NCBI GenBank assembly: GCA_902805665.1
Contig: CADCTB010000019.1
Span: 1-33,670, forward strand
Direction of reading: 5' to 3'
From: an uncultured Acidimicrobiales bacterium
Lineage (GTDB): Bacteria; Actinomycetota; Acidimicrobiia; Acidimicrobiales; AC-14
Length of the DNA: 33,670 nucleotides
The position numbers and the translations under genes are program-made. Below are positions 25,369 to 33,670 of this stretch, piece by piece. Every line of letters starts with the position of its first letter. The first letter of the stretch is position 1. The notes below the pieces were generated by a model, which saw only the letters and a list, made by a program, of their open reading frames with translations, made no database searches and was not told where the DNA came from.

Positions 25369-26349
25369 CTAGTTCTCCAGCTCCGCGTTGGAGTTCGGCG
25401 CGGGCGAGGGCGACATCGGCGAGCCGTTCTCGCCCTGCAGCGAGATGGCGCAGGCCACGCCGGCCGCCGCCCCCTTGCCCACCGCGACCGGGACCAGCTG
25501 AAAACCTGGGGTGATGTCGCCGGCGGCGAAGCATCCCCCGACCGTGGTCCGGCCGTCACGGTCCACGCACAGACAGCCGGACTCGTCGGTGTCACAGCCG
25601 AGCTGGCGGGCCAGGTCGATGCGCGGCTTGTGGGCGATGCTGAAGAACGCCAGGTCGACGTCGAGCACCGCTCCTCCGGCCAGGCGGACGCCCTGCAGCT
25701 CGCCCCGCTGTCCGATGAACTCGACGGCGTCGTCCTCGACGAGGTCGATGCCGTGGCGGGCCAGGACCTCGCGGTGGCGCTCGTCGCCCTCCAACGGCCG
25801 GCCTTCGGTGACGATCGTGAGGTCGTGGGCCCATTCGAGGAGACCAACCGCGAAGGCGACAACCTGCTCGCCCCACCCCAGGATGACCACCGAGCGGTCC
25901 TGGGCCTCGTACCCGTCGCAGGTCGCGCAGTGGAACACGCTCGTGCCGTAGTGCTCGAAGAAGCCGTCGACCTCGGGGAACTCGTCGGCTACGCCCATGG
26001 CCAGTATCAGGCGCAGCCCGACATGCTCGTCGCCGTTCACCGTCACCACGAAGCCGCCGTCGGGCTCCCGGCGCGCCGCGGTGGCCCGGCCCTCGCAGAA
26101 CTCGACCTCGGGATACCGGGCCAGGTCGGCGTGCGCCTGGCCGAGCAGGGTCATCGGGTTGCCCGGGTCGCTGCCGAGGTAGCCGTGCGACTTCGCCGCC
26201 CAGCGGTTGCGGTACTCGCCGCTGTCGACGATCCGGACCGACCGGCGGTAGCGGGCCGCCCACGTGGCGGCACTGAGCCCGGCCGGTCCCCCGCCGATCA
26301 CGAGGACGTCGACCGGCGCCGGTGCGCCGCCGGTCGGGGTGACGGTCAG
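25369..26349 (-). CDS. NAD(P)/FAD-dependent oxidoreductase, thioredoxin-reductase-like; start unclear (CTG at 26349 proposed)
   Basis: VDVLVIGGGPAGLSAATWAARYRRSV, FHCATCDGYEAQDRSVVILGWG, GGCFAAGDITPGFQLVPVAVGKGAAAG. Confidence 0.88.
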   Translation of the reverse strand: MTVTPTGGAPAPVDVLVIGGGPAGLSAATWAARYRRSVRIVDSGEYRNRWAAKSHGYLGSDPGNPMTLLGQAHADLARYPEVEFCEGRATAARREPDGGFVVTVNGDEHVGLRLILAMGVADEFPEVDGFFEHYGTSVFHCATCDGYEAQDRSVVILGWGEQVVAFAVGLLEWAHDLTIVTEGRPLEGDERHREVLARHGIDLVEDDAVEFIGQRGELQGVRLAGGAVLDVDLAFFSIAHKPRIDLARQLGCDTDESGCLCVDRDGRTTVGGCFAAGDITPGFQLVPVAVGKGAAAGVACAISLQGENGSPMSPSPAPNSNAELEN

Positions 26350-26675
26350 TCCTCGTCGGTGGTGGCCAGGATGTCGGCGGCCACCGCCAGGGCAGTGGCA
26401 AGTCCGGCGGCCCGCTGGGCGACGCTTGCCAGATAGCGGTCGGCGCCGGGGTGCTCCAGCGGCGGCCGTCCCAGAGATCGCACCAGGGCGGTGGGATCGG
26501 TGGCGGGGGTGATGCGGGCCGGGACCGCCGCCTTGGGGGCGATCCGCCAGAACTCGGCAGGCGTGGGGTCCGCCGAGGGCCGGGGCTGAGCGTTCCGCCG
26601 GGCCGACGGCTTGCTGTTCCCCCCGGAGTGGTTGTTCCGGCGGGGGTTGCCCTGATTGCCCTGACCTGAGCTCAC
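26346..26675 (-). CDS. Small basic protein, uncharacterised
   Basis: VSSGQGNQGNPRRNNHSGGNSKPSARRNAQPRPSADPTPAEFWRIAPKAAVPARITPATDPTALVRSLGRPPLEHPGADRYLASVAQRAAGLATALAVAADILATTDED; GTGA overlap with the helicase stop. Confidence 0.65.
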   Translation of the reverse strand: MSSGQGNQGNPRRNNHSGGNSKPSARRNAQPRPSADPTPAEFWRIAPKAAVPARITPATDPTALVRSLGRPPLEHPGADRYLASVAQRAAGLATALAVAADILATTDED

Positions 26676-29600
26676 GCCGCCTCCTCCCTGCCGCTGGTCG
26701 GTGTCTCTTCCGCCTCGGCGGTGAGGAGCTGGTCCGGCCGCAGGCCGAGGGCCACCCGCAGCTGGTCCGGGTCGAGGTCGGCGAGGGAGCTGGACTTGGG
26801 CAGCACGAGGTCGGCGATGTGGCGCTTGCCGTTGACCACGTCTTCCACCCGCTCGTCGACCGTCCCGGGGCAGACGAGGCGGTGGGACACGACGGTGCGC
26901 TCCTGGCCGATCCGCCACGCCCGGTCACGGGCCTGGTCCTCGACCGCCGGGTTCCACCAGCGGTCGTAGAGGACGACATGGCTGGCGGCGGTGAGGTTCA
27001 GCCCGGTCCCGCCCGCCTTGAGCGAGAGGACGAGGGCGGCCGGGCCCTTGCGGGCCTGGAAGTCGGCGATCATCTTGTCCCGCACGCCCCGGGAGAGGCC
27101 CCCGTGGTAGCAGTCGGCCGGGATGCCGGTGCGGGCCGTGAGGTGGTCGGCCAGCTTCTTGCCCCACTCGGCGAAGTGGGTGAAGACCAGCACCTTCTCG
27201 CCGGCGGCGAAGACCGAGTCGACGATCTCCTCGAGCCGGGCCAGCTTCCCGGACCGGCCGGCAAGGGGCTGGCCGTCGTCCTGGTAGGCGGACGGATGGT
27301 TGCAGATCTGCTTGAGGGCGGTGATGGCGGCCAGGATGTCGCCCTGGCGGCGCTCGGCCTCGCTGGCCTGGACCAGACGGTCGATGACCGCCTGGTAGAG
27401 GCCCACCTGCTCCGGGGTCATGGTGCAGTGGTCGAGCTCGTCGATCTTGTCGGGCAGCTCGGCGGCGACCTCGGGCTCCGACTTCGTGCGGCGGAAGACG
27501 AGAATGCCGTTGAGGGCCCGGAGGGCGTGCTCGCCGCTGGGGCGGCCGTCCTTGCTCTGGGCCGAGAGCTGGGCGACGAAGGCCGAGCGGGCCCCGAGCA
27601 GGCCCGGGTTGGTGAAGTCGAGGATGGACCACAGGTCGCCCAAGCCGTTCTCGACCGGCGTGCCGGTGAGGGCCAGGCGGCTGCGGGCCGGGATGCGACG
27701 GAGCTCCTGGGCCACGTCGCTCGCCGGGTTCTTGATGGCCTGGGCCTCGTCGAGCACGACCCGCGCCCACTCGAAGCCGCTGAGGGCGTCGATGTCGCGG
27801 ACGGCCGTGCCGTAGGTGGTGATGACCACGTCGGCCGCCTCGGCCTTGGCCCGCAGCTCCTCGGCGGTGGCCCGGCTGGCGCCGTGATGCACGACGACCC
27901 GTAGCCCGGGCGCGAACCGGGCCGCCTCGGCCGCCCAGTTGCCGACTACGGCCGGTGGCGCGATGACCAGCGTCGGCCCACCGCCCCCGGTGGCCGAGAC
28001 CCGGGCCAGGTGGGCGAGAACGGTGGGGGTCTTGCCCAGTCCCATGTCGAGGGCCAGGCAGCCGCCGAGACCGGCGGAGTCCAGGAAGCCCAGCCACGCG
28101 AGTGCCTCGGCCTGGTAGCTCCGGAGGGTGCCCTTGAAGCCCTCGGGATCGACGACGGCCTCGGTGGAGACCGTGCTGGTGCGGGCGAGAAGGTCCGCGG
28201 CCCAACCGGAGCCTCCGACACTGGTGCCACCCGACAACGGCGAGCTCTCGAGCCCAACGGCGTGGCGGAGGACCTCGGCGCCGGTGAGGCGGGTGCGGTG
28301 GGCCCGCTCGGCGAGGGCGGCGGCGGCCTCGGTGAGGTCCACCCGGTCGATCTCGACCCAGCGGCCGCGCGAGTGGATGAGGGGCCGGGCCTCGGCGGCC
28401 AGGCGGCGGATGTCCTCGGCGGTCAGCTCGACGTCGTCGAACACCGCCGACCAGCGGACGTCGGCCAGCTGGTGGGCGCCCACGACGGAGGCGTCGACCG
28501 GCTCGGCGGTGAGACGCAGCGCGGGCCGGGGCTTGCGGCGGGACAGGGCGGGCACCCGGATGTCGAACCCGGCGGCGGCCAGGGACGGCCCGGTGACGCC
28601 CATGAGCTCGAAGGCCTCGTCCTGGCTCAGGACGACCTCACCCCGGCGCTGGCCGCCCGGGCGGTTGAGCACCGGCAGGAGGCGCTCCAGCCGTACCGTC
28701 TCGTCGGCCAGGTGCCGCTTCGACCGGCCGTCGACCAGGGCCACCTCGAGGGGCACCAGCCGCCCGTCCTGCCCGGGGCCCAGCACGGAGAGGAACCAGG
28801 CGCCGCCTTTGTCGGGCGGGTCGAGCTGGACGACCAGGCGGGCGTCGACCGGGCCCCGCACCGGCTCGGCCCAGCGCTCCAGCCGCTCGGCGAGCGGCGC
28901 CGCGAGGCGGGCCGGGGCGTCGAACGGCGTGCCGTCGAGGCTGGTCACCACCGCTTCGGCCACGTCGGCCGGGGTACGGACGACGGGCGGCGGCGCCGGC
29001 AGCTCGAGGCGAGCGGCTGCGTTGCGCACGATCGCGTCGACCGTGGCCCCCAGGACGTCGAGGGTCAGGGTCCGGGCGTCGGACCGGTCCAGGGCGGCGA
29101 CGGGGCCGGGCATCGCCCGGGAGAGGGCGTCGAGCTTGGCCCGGTCGACCAGGGCCGGAGCCCACTGGACGGCGAAGGAGGAGCCGGTGCTGGCGAGGGT
29201 GGGGATGATGGCGCCGCGGGCCACGAAGTCGACGGCCCAGACCGCCACCCGACCGAGCCAGACCACGCTGTTGCCGACGCCCTCGGGGCGGTCCTTGGCG
29301 CCCACCGTCACCAGCCAGCCCAGGGCCTGCGGGACCCCGATGGCGCGCGCCGGCGCCTGCGGCTTGGCCAGGGACGCACCGGCCGCCAGCGGCACCGCGT
29401 CGTGCGGCCACCAGCCGTCGCCGGGGGCCTCGACCTCGGTGAGGCGATCGCCCAGCTCTTCGTCGGACGCCGGCTCGGTGCCCGGGCCGGCCGCCCACAG
29501 CACGATGCGGCCGTCGGACCACGAGGCCTGCAGCCGCACCTCGCCCGGGCCGTCGATCGTGCGGTCGTCGGCAACCGACTCCGGCTTGACCCCGTTGAGG

Positions 29601-29989
29601 CGCCCGAGGGCCGAGGCCAGGAGCGACCGCTCCCCCTCGAAGTCGGCGACCACCTGGTCGCGCTCGGGGCCGGCGAGGGTGCGGACCTTGGCCAGGTTCG
29701 CCTCGGTCTCCCGCAGGAGCCGGGCCAGGCCGGCCCGCCACTCGATGCGATGCGCCTCCAACATGGCGCGTTGGGCTTCGGTGGCCTCACCGTAGGCCTC
29801 GGCCTCGATCGCCCAGGTCAACTCGTGATCGGACACGCGGACCGGGCGCGGCCGCTCGCCGTCGCTCGGGCCCTGCTGTCCGCTCGTGGGGCCGCTCGGG
29901 CCCTGCTGTCCGCTCGTGGGGCCGCTCGGGCCCTGGTCCTCGCCGAGGGTCCCGCCGGTCCCCTGGCTGCCTGCTGCTACGTCGTGCAT
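26672..29989 (-). CDS. SNF2/Rad54-family DEAD/DEAH helicase (alternative start 30025)
   Basis: LRSYQAEALAWLGFLDSAGLGGCLALDMGLGKTPTVLAHLA, VVLDEAQAIKNPAS, LALTGTPVENGLGDLWSILDFTNPGLLG, GGTGLNLTAASHVVLYDRWWNPAVEDQARDRAWRIGQ. GGAGG precedes the 29989 ATG. Confidence 0.93.
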   Translation of the reverse strand: MHDVAAGSQGTGGTLGEDQGPSGPTSGQQGPSGPTSGQQGPSDGERPRPVRVSDHELTWAIEAEAYGEATEAQRAMLEAHRIEWRAGLARLLRETEANLAKVRTLAGPERDQVVADFEGERSLLASALGRLNGVKPESVADDRTIDGPGEVRLQASWSDGRIVLWAAGPGTEPASDEELGDRLTEVEAPGDGWWPHDAVPLAAGASLAKPQAPARAIGVPQALGWLVTVGAKDRPEGVGNSVVWLGRVAVWAVDFVARGAIIPTLASTGSSFAVQWAPALVDRAKLDALSRAMPGPVAALDRSDARTLTLDVLGATVDAIVRNAAARLELPAPPPVVRTPADVAEAVVTSLDGTPFDAPARLAAPLAERLERWAEPVRGPVDARLVVQLDPPDKGGAWFLSVLGPGQDGRLVPLEVALVDGRSKRHLADETVRLERLLPVLNRPGGQRRGEVVLSQDEAFELMGVTGPSLAAAGFDIRVPALSRRKPRPALRLTAEPVDASVVGAHQLADVRWSAVFDDVELTAEDIRRLAAEARPLIHSRGRWVEIDRVDLTEAAAALAERAHRTRLTGAEVLRHAVGLESSPLSGGTSVGGSGWAADLLARTSTVSTEAVVDPEGFKGTLRSYQAEALAWLGFLDSAGLGGCLALDMGLGKTPTVLAHLARVSATGGGGPTLVIAPPAVVGNWAAEAARFAPGLRVVVHHGASRATAEELRAKAEAADVVITTYGTAVRDIDALSGFEWARVVLDEAQAIKNPASDVAQELRRIPARSRLALTGTPVENGLGDLWSILDFTNPGLLGARSAFVAQLSAQSKDGRPSGEHALRALNGILVFRRTKSEPEVAAELPDKIDELDHCTMTPEQVGLYQAVIDRLVQASEAERRQGDILAAITALKQICNHPSAYQDDGQPLAGRSGKLARLEEIVDSVFAAGEKVLVFTHFAEWGKKLADHLTARTGIPADCYHGGLSRGVRDKMIADFQARKGPAALVLSLKAGGTGLNLTAASHVVLYDRWWNPAVEDQARDRAWRIGQERTVVSHRLVCPGTVDERVEDVVNGKRHIADLVLPKSSSLADLDPDQLRVALGLRPDQLLTAEAEETPTSGREEAA
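29864..29935. repeat. 30-bp tandem repeat, about 2.4 copies, in the helicase 5' coding region
   Basis: gctcgggccctgctgtccgctcgtggggcc at 29864-29893 and 29894-29923, partial gctcgggccctg at 29924-29935; encodes GPSGPTSGQQ repeats. Confidence 0.9.
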
Positions 29990-30168
29990 GTGCCTCCGGC
30001 ACTCATTGCGGAGGTTGGACGGCATCGCCGCTTCATCCGCGCCTGCCCTACGTCGTGCCGGGCGGCGCCCCACTTCCGGAGCTTCGCCCGCATCGTGCGT
30101 CGCCGCCGCCCAGACGGCCGTGCGTCGCAGGATTTCTCCAATCGTACCCCGCGGCTAAACCATACACA

Positions 30169-30191
30169 CGCATGCCATTGCAGAGCATGCG
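30169..30191. repeat. Inverted repeat upstream of helicase / downstream of methyltransferase
   Basis: CGCATGC-CATTGCAGA-GCATGCG. Confidence 0.7.
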
Positions 30192-30225
30192 ATGACATGG
30201 CCTTGCACGAGGCTTCGTGTGTCGC

Positions 30226-30969
30226 TCAGACGCCTTCCTTGCGGGCCCGGAGGACCAGGGTCCGCGGCACCCACCGGTAGGCGTCACGCCAGTGCGGGCT
30301 GCGGTGGCCGTCGGCGAGGGGTTCCGGCTCGAGGACGGTGTCGACCCGGAAGTTGGCCCGGCCCAGGCCGGTGAAGACGTCGGAGAACGTGTGGTGGTGG
30401 GCCGACAGAGGCAGGCCCTCCCAGTCGTAGTTCACGCTGGTCCGGTCGAAGTAGGAACGGCGGATGAGCAGCGGCTGCACCGGGTCGTCGTCGTCGATCA
30501 GGTGAGCGGCGGGATGTTGCAGGGAGAAGACGATGGCGGCGCCCTGCTTCAGCACCCGGTGGGCCTGGCGGAACACCCGGTTCAGGTCGGTCACCAGGCC
30601 GAGGGCATAGGCGGAGAAGACCACGTCGATGCTCTCGGCCCGGAGGAACACCAGCTCGGCCAGGTCGCCCTTGTGCAGCTCGACCTTCACATTCTCCCGC
30701 TCGGCCAGCCGGCGGGCCCCGGCCAGCTGTTCGGCCGAGAAGTCCAGTCCGATGGCGTGGGCCCCCTGCTTGGCCATGGCCACCAGGTTCTGCCCGGCGC
30801 CACAGCCCAGCTCCAGCACCCGTTTGCCGGTGAGATTGCCCCCGAGCAGCCGGAAGTCGTCCTCGGTGCCGATGTCGGGGCCGTAGGCCACCGCATCCAC
30901 GCCGGGCAGGACACCGCCCCGACCACCTTCCAGCAGTCGGTTCCAGGTCGCGGCCGTGTCACTGGGCAT
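30226..30969 (-). CDS. Class I SAM-dependent methyltransferase
   Basis: LTGKRVLELGCGAGQNLVAMAKQGAHAIGLDFSAEQLAGARRL; IDVVFSAYALGLVTDLNRVFRQAHRVLKQGAAIVFSLQHP. Confidence 0.93.
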   Translation of the reverse strand: MPSDTAATWNRLLEGGRGGVLPGVDAVAYGPDIGTEDDFRLLGGNLTGKRVLELGCGAGQNLVAMAKQGAHAIGLDFSAEQLAGARRLAERENVKVELHKGDLAELVFLRAESIDVVFSAYALGLVTDLNRVFRQAHRVLKQGAAIVFSLQHPAAHLIDDDDPVQPLLIRRSYFDRTSVNYDWEGLPLSAHHHTFSDVFTGLGRANFRVDTVLEPEPLADGHRSPHWRDAYRWVPRTLVLRARKEGV

Positions 30970-31036
30970 GGCGAATACTGCCGCGTTTGGTCGTTCGAGC
31001 GCGCCGGAGCGGCCCCGATCTACCAAACGGGGTGCG

Positions 31037-32107
31037 TCACCCGGCGGCGATGAACTCCTCGACCTTCCGCTGGCAGACGTCGTCGTGGTACTGCTCCGGC
31101 GGCGACTTCATGAACCAGGCCGACGGGCCGAGGAGCGGGCCGCCGATGCCGCGGTCCAGGGCCAGGCGGGCGCAGCGCACGGCGTCGATGATCACGCCCG
31201 CCGAGTTCGGCGAGTCCCAGACCTCGAGCTTCAGCTCGACGTTCAGGGGCACGTCGCCGAAGTTGCGCCCCTCCAGGCGGATGTAGGCCCACTTGCGGTC
31301 CTCCAGCCACGGCACGTGGTCGCTGGGGCCGATGTGGACGTCGTCGGCGGCGATGCCGTTCTCCACCTGGCTGGTGACCGACTGGGTCTTGGAGACCTTC
31401 TTGGACTCCAGGCGCTCACGTTCGAGCATGTTCTTGAAGTCCATGTTCCCGCCCACGTTGAGCTGGTACGTGCGGTCGAGGACCAGGCCGCGGTCCTCGA
31501 ACAGGCGGGCCAGCATGCGGTGGACGATGGTGGCGCCCACCTGGCTCTTGATGTCGTCGCCGATGATCGGGATGTTGGCCTCGGTGAACTTCGCCGCCCA
31601 CTCCGGGTCGGAGGCGATGAACACGGGGATGGCGTTGACGAAGGCCACGCCGGCCTCCAGGCAGGCGGTGGCGTAGTGCTTCTGGGCCAGCTCTGATCCC
31701 ACCGGCAGGTAGGAGACGAGCACCTGGGCGCCCGACTCCCGAAGGGCCTGGGCCACGTCGACCGGGTCGTCGAGGCTCTCCTCGACCGTCTGGCGGTAGT
31801 ACTTGCCCAGCCCGTCGAGCGTGGGCCCCCGCTGCACGGTGACGCCCAGCTCGCCGACCGCGGCGAAGCGCACGGTGTTGTTCTGGCCGGAGAAGATGGC
31901 CTTGCCGATGTCGAGGCCGACCTTGGCCGCGTCGACGTCGAAGGCGGCGACCACCTCGACGTCACGCACGTGGTAGCCGCCCAGCACGACGTGCATCAGC
32001 CCCGGGACCGCGTCGGCCGGGTCGGCGTCGCGGTAGTAGGTGAGGCCCTGGACCAGCGAGCTGGCGCAGTTTCCGACGCCGGCGATGGCGAGGCGAATGG
32101 GGGTCAT
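31037..32107 (-). CDS. ino1: Inositol-3-phosphate synthase
   Basis: [116 protein letters not shown]. Confidence 0.95.
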   Translation of the reverse strand: MTPIRLAIAGVGNCASSLVQGLTYYRDADPADAVPGLMHVVLGGYHVRDVEVVAAFDVDAAKVGLDIGKAIFSGQNNTVRFAAVGELGVTVQRGPTLDGLGKYYRQTVEESLDDPVDVAQALRESGAQVLVSYLPVGSELAQKHYATACLEAGVAFVNAIPVFIASDPEWAAKFTEANIPIIGDDIKSQVGATIVHRMLARLFEDRGLVLDRTYQLNVGGNMDFKNMLERERLESKKVSKTQSVTSQVENGIAADDVHIGPSDHVPWLEDRKWAYIRLEGRNFGDVPLNVELKLEVWDSPNSAGVIIDAVRCARLALDRGIGGPLLGPSAWFMKSPPEQYHDDVCQRKVEEFIAAG

Positions 32108-32730
32108 GAGGGTTGTCCTCCCTTGCGTTCGAGGGCGATCAGGCGGTCGAGCCACGAGATGTCGGCCTCGGTGGTCTCGGTCCCGTGGTCGACCAGCGAC
32201 TGGGTGTACAGGTCCATGCGTTCCTTGCGGCTGCGGTGGTTGGTTCGGGCTCTGGCCAGGCGCTCCACCAGAAGGGCCCGGCGCTGCTCGAAGAGCCCGA
32301 GCCGCCGCTCGGGCGGCAGGTAGCGGCAGAAGGCCAGCTTGAGATTGAAGGCGCGGTCGTCGTCGACGCTCGTGGAGTCGGCCTCGAGCAGCTCCTCGAA
32401 GAGCTGGCTGCCCCGCTCGGTGAGGGCGTAGACCTTGCGGGTCCGCGACGGGCGGGCCGGGCGGGCGGTCGAGCGCCGGGCCCGGAAGGCGGCGGCCTCC
32501 CCGGCGATCGAACCGGTCATCGGCACGACCGGCGCGGGCAGGACCGGCTCGGCGGGCTCGACGGTGACGGCCCGCACCGCCCCGGCCGCCTCCAGGCGGG
32601 CGAGTGCCGGGTACAGCGAGCCGAACGAGACGCTGGAGAACGCGCCGAGGGCGTCGGTGAGCCGCTTCTTCAGCTCGTAGCCGTGGAGCTCCTGCTCCTT
32701 CAGCAATCCCAGGATGGCGAGTTCCAGCAC
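32104..32730 (-). CDS. PadR family transcriptional regulator
   Basis: [55 protein letters not shown] start; ATGA overlap with ino1. Confidence 0.93.
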   Translation of the reverse strand: MLELAILGLLKEQELHGYELKKRLTDALGAFSSVSFGSLYPALARLEAAGAVRAVTVEPAEPVLPAPVVPMTGSIAGEAAAFRARRSTARPARPSRTRKVYALTERGSQLFEELLEADSTSVDDDRAFNLKLAFCRYLPPERRLGLFEQRRALLVERLARARTNHRSRKERMDLYTQSLVDHGTETTEADISWLDRLIALERKGGQPS

Positions 32731-32761
32731 GTGCGGCCTTCGGTCGAAGCTGACGAACCGA

Positions 32762-32791
32762 CATATCGGTTCGATATATCGAAACCAGTAT
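32762..32791. promoter_or_regulatory. Palindromic operator candidate for PadR regulator
   Basis: Perfect 14-bp palindrome TTCGATATATCGAA (32770-32783) in an AT-rich pocket between divergent genes. Confidence 0.55.
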
Positions 32792-32859
32792 GCGGGACGG
32801 GACGGCCGTTCGCAAGCCACCGGTCGCCGGGCGCGGAAAACCAGCGCTACCCTCAAGGC

Positions 32860-33279
32860 GTGAGCTTCGGGCCGCAGTCGTTGCAGGCACGGGGGGTCGG
32901 CCAGACGGCCCGCCCGGGAGAGGTCGACTACCGCCTCGTCCGCCGCCATGCGATCGACGAGTTCCGGCGGGGCCGGCTCAGCCGGCTCGACGTCTGCGAC
33001 GCCCACCCCGAGCTCCTCCGCGCCGCCCGCAACGTCGGAGAGGCCCGCAGCGAGGACTGCCCCATCTGCGACGAGCCGTGCCTGACCCTGGTCTCCTTCG
33101 CCTTCGGCGCCCGCCTGCCGGCCCATGGCCGCTGCATCACCACCCGCAAGGAGCTGACCCAGCTCAAGCGCAGCGACCAGGAGTCGACCTGCTACGTCGT
33201 CGAGGTGTGCACGGCCTGTGCCTGGAACCAGCTGGTCCGCAGCTTCCGGCTGGGCCGCAGCCAGGCGCCCTCCACCTGA
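32860..33279 (+). CDS. DUF5318 family protein
   Basis: [72 protein letters not shown]...[18 protein letters not shown]; position next to the PBP gene. Confidence 0.85.
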   Translation: MSFGPQSLQARGVGQTARPGEVDYRLVRRHAIDEFRRGRLSRLDVCDAHPELLRAARNVGEARSEDCPICDEPCLTLVSFAFGARLPAHGRCITTRKELTQLKRSDQESTCYVVEVCTACAWNQLVRSFRLGRSQAPST

Positions 33280-33332
33280 ACGCAGGACCGAACCCTGGCC
33301 GGGAGGCCACCACCCTGTAGGCTGCACCCGTC

Positions 33333-33670
33333 GTGCGCCGCAGCAGTCAGGGGCTCCTCGAACCCCTCCCGCCCGTAGCCGTCGTCCGCCAGCCCGTCCG
33401 TGGGCCTGTTGGGCGGCGTAGCTGGTTCTGGCGGTACCGCCGCGTGTGGTTCCTCGCCGGGATCCTGCTCTTCACCGCCCTCGCGGGTGCCGCGTGGGTG
33501 CTGACCCAGATCCCGCTGCCTCCCGAGGCGCCCCAGGCCCAGACCACCGTCCTCTACGACGCCACCGGCCACCAACTGGCCACCCTCCAGGGCGTGGAGA
33601 ACCGGTTCCCGGTCGCCATCAAAGACGTCCCTCCCGTGGTGACGGCCGCGGTCGTCGCCGCCGAGGACCG
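33333..33670 (+). CDS. Penicillin-binding protein / transglycosylase, N-terminal part (cut by window edge)
   Basis: TM WFLAGILLFTALAGAAWVLTQIPLP then TTVLYDATGHQLATLQGVENRFPVAIKDVPPVVTAAVVAAEDR, the start of a GT51 domain. Confidence 0.85.
   Translation, partial: MRRSSQGLLEPLPPVAVVRQPVRGPVGRRSWFWRYRRVWFLAGILLFTALAGAAWVLTQIPLPPEAPQAQTTVLYDATGHQLATLQGVENRFPVAIKDVPPVVTAAVVAAED

Noticed and set aside
26925-28205. 426-aa minus-strand alternative-frame ORF
   Set aside because: Out-of-frame shadow of the helicase gene.
28010-30280. 756-aa plus-strand ORF
   Set aside because: Antisense shadow of the SNF2 helicase gene; no recognisable domain.
1-33670. CRISPR arrays, tRNA and rRNA genes
   Set aside because: Looked for regularly spaced repeats and tRNA-like segments; none seen by eye.

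Overview
High-GC (actinobacterial, probably Acidimicrobiia-like) chromosomal window. Most of it resembles the conserved origin-proximal neighbourhood trxA-trxB-anti-sigma-sigM-Ser/Thr kinase-(murJ)-DUF6049-pcnA, followed by regulators, an ABC/FtsX exporter, a CooC/ParA-like ATPase, a serine hydrolase, three sigma factors, an SNF2 helicase operon, ino1/padR, DUF5318 and the start of a penicillin-binding protein. The left ~2.5 kb is a decayed accessory patch: a homocysteine S-methyltransferase remnant split by an IS110-family element. The non-coding left end of that element folds by eye into a 5' stem-loop plus two larger stem-loops, the layout expected of a bridge RNA, and a consensus -35 hexamer points outward at its right end. 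Other unusual signals: a 20-codon leader ORF with a hairpin over its stop and a second hairpin sequestering the Shine-Dalgarno of a serine hydrolase gene; a perfect 16-bp hairpin inside the CooC/ParA-like ATPase gene; absence of murJ from the kinase/sigM cluster; a tightly coupled helicase/small basic protein/thioredoxin-reductase-like operon whose third gene lacks a canonical start; and a palindromic operator candidate upstream of padR. All assignments are from reading the sequence and translations; no searches or folding programs were run.
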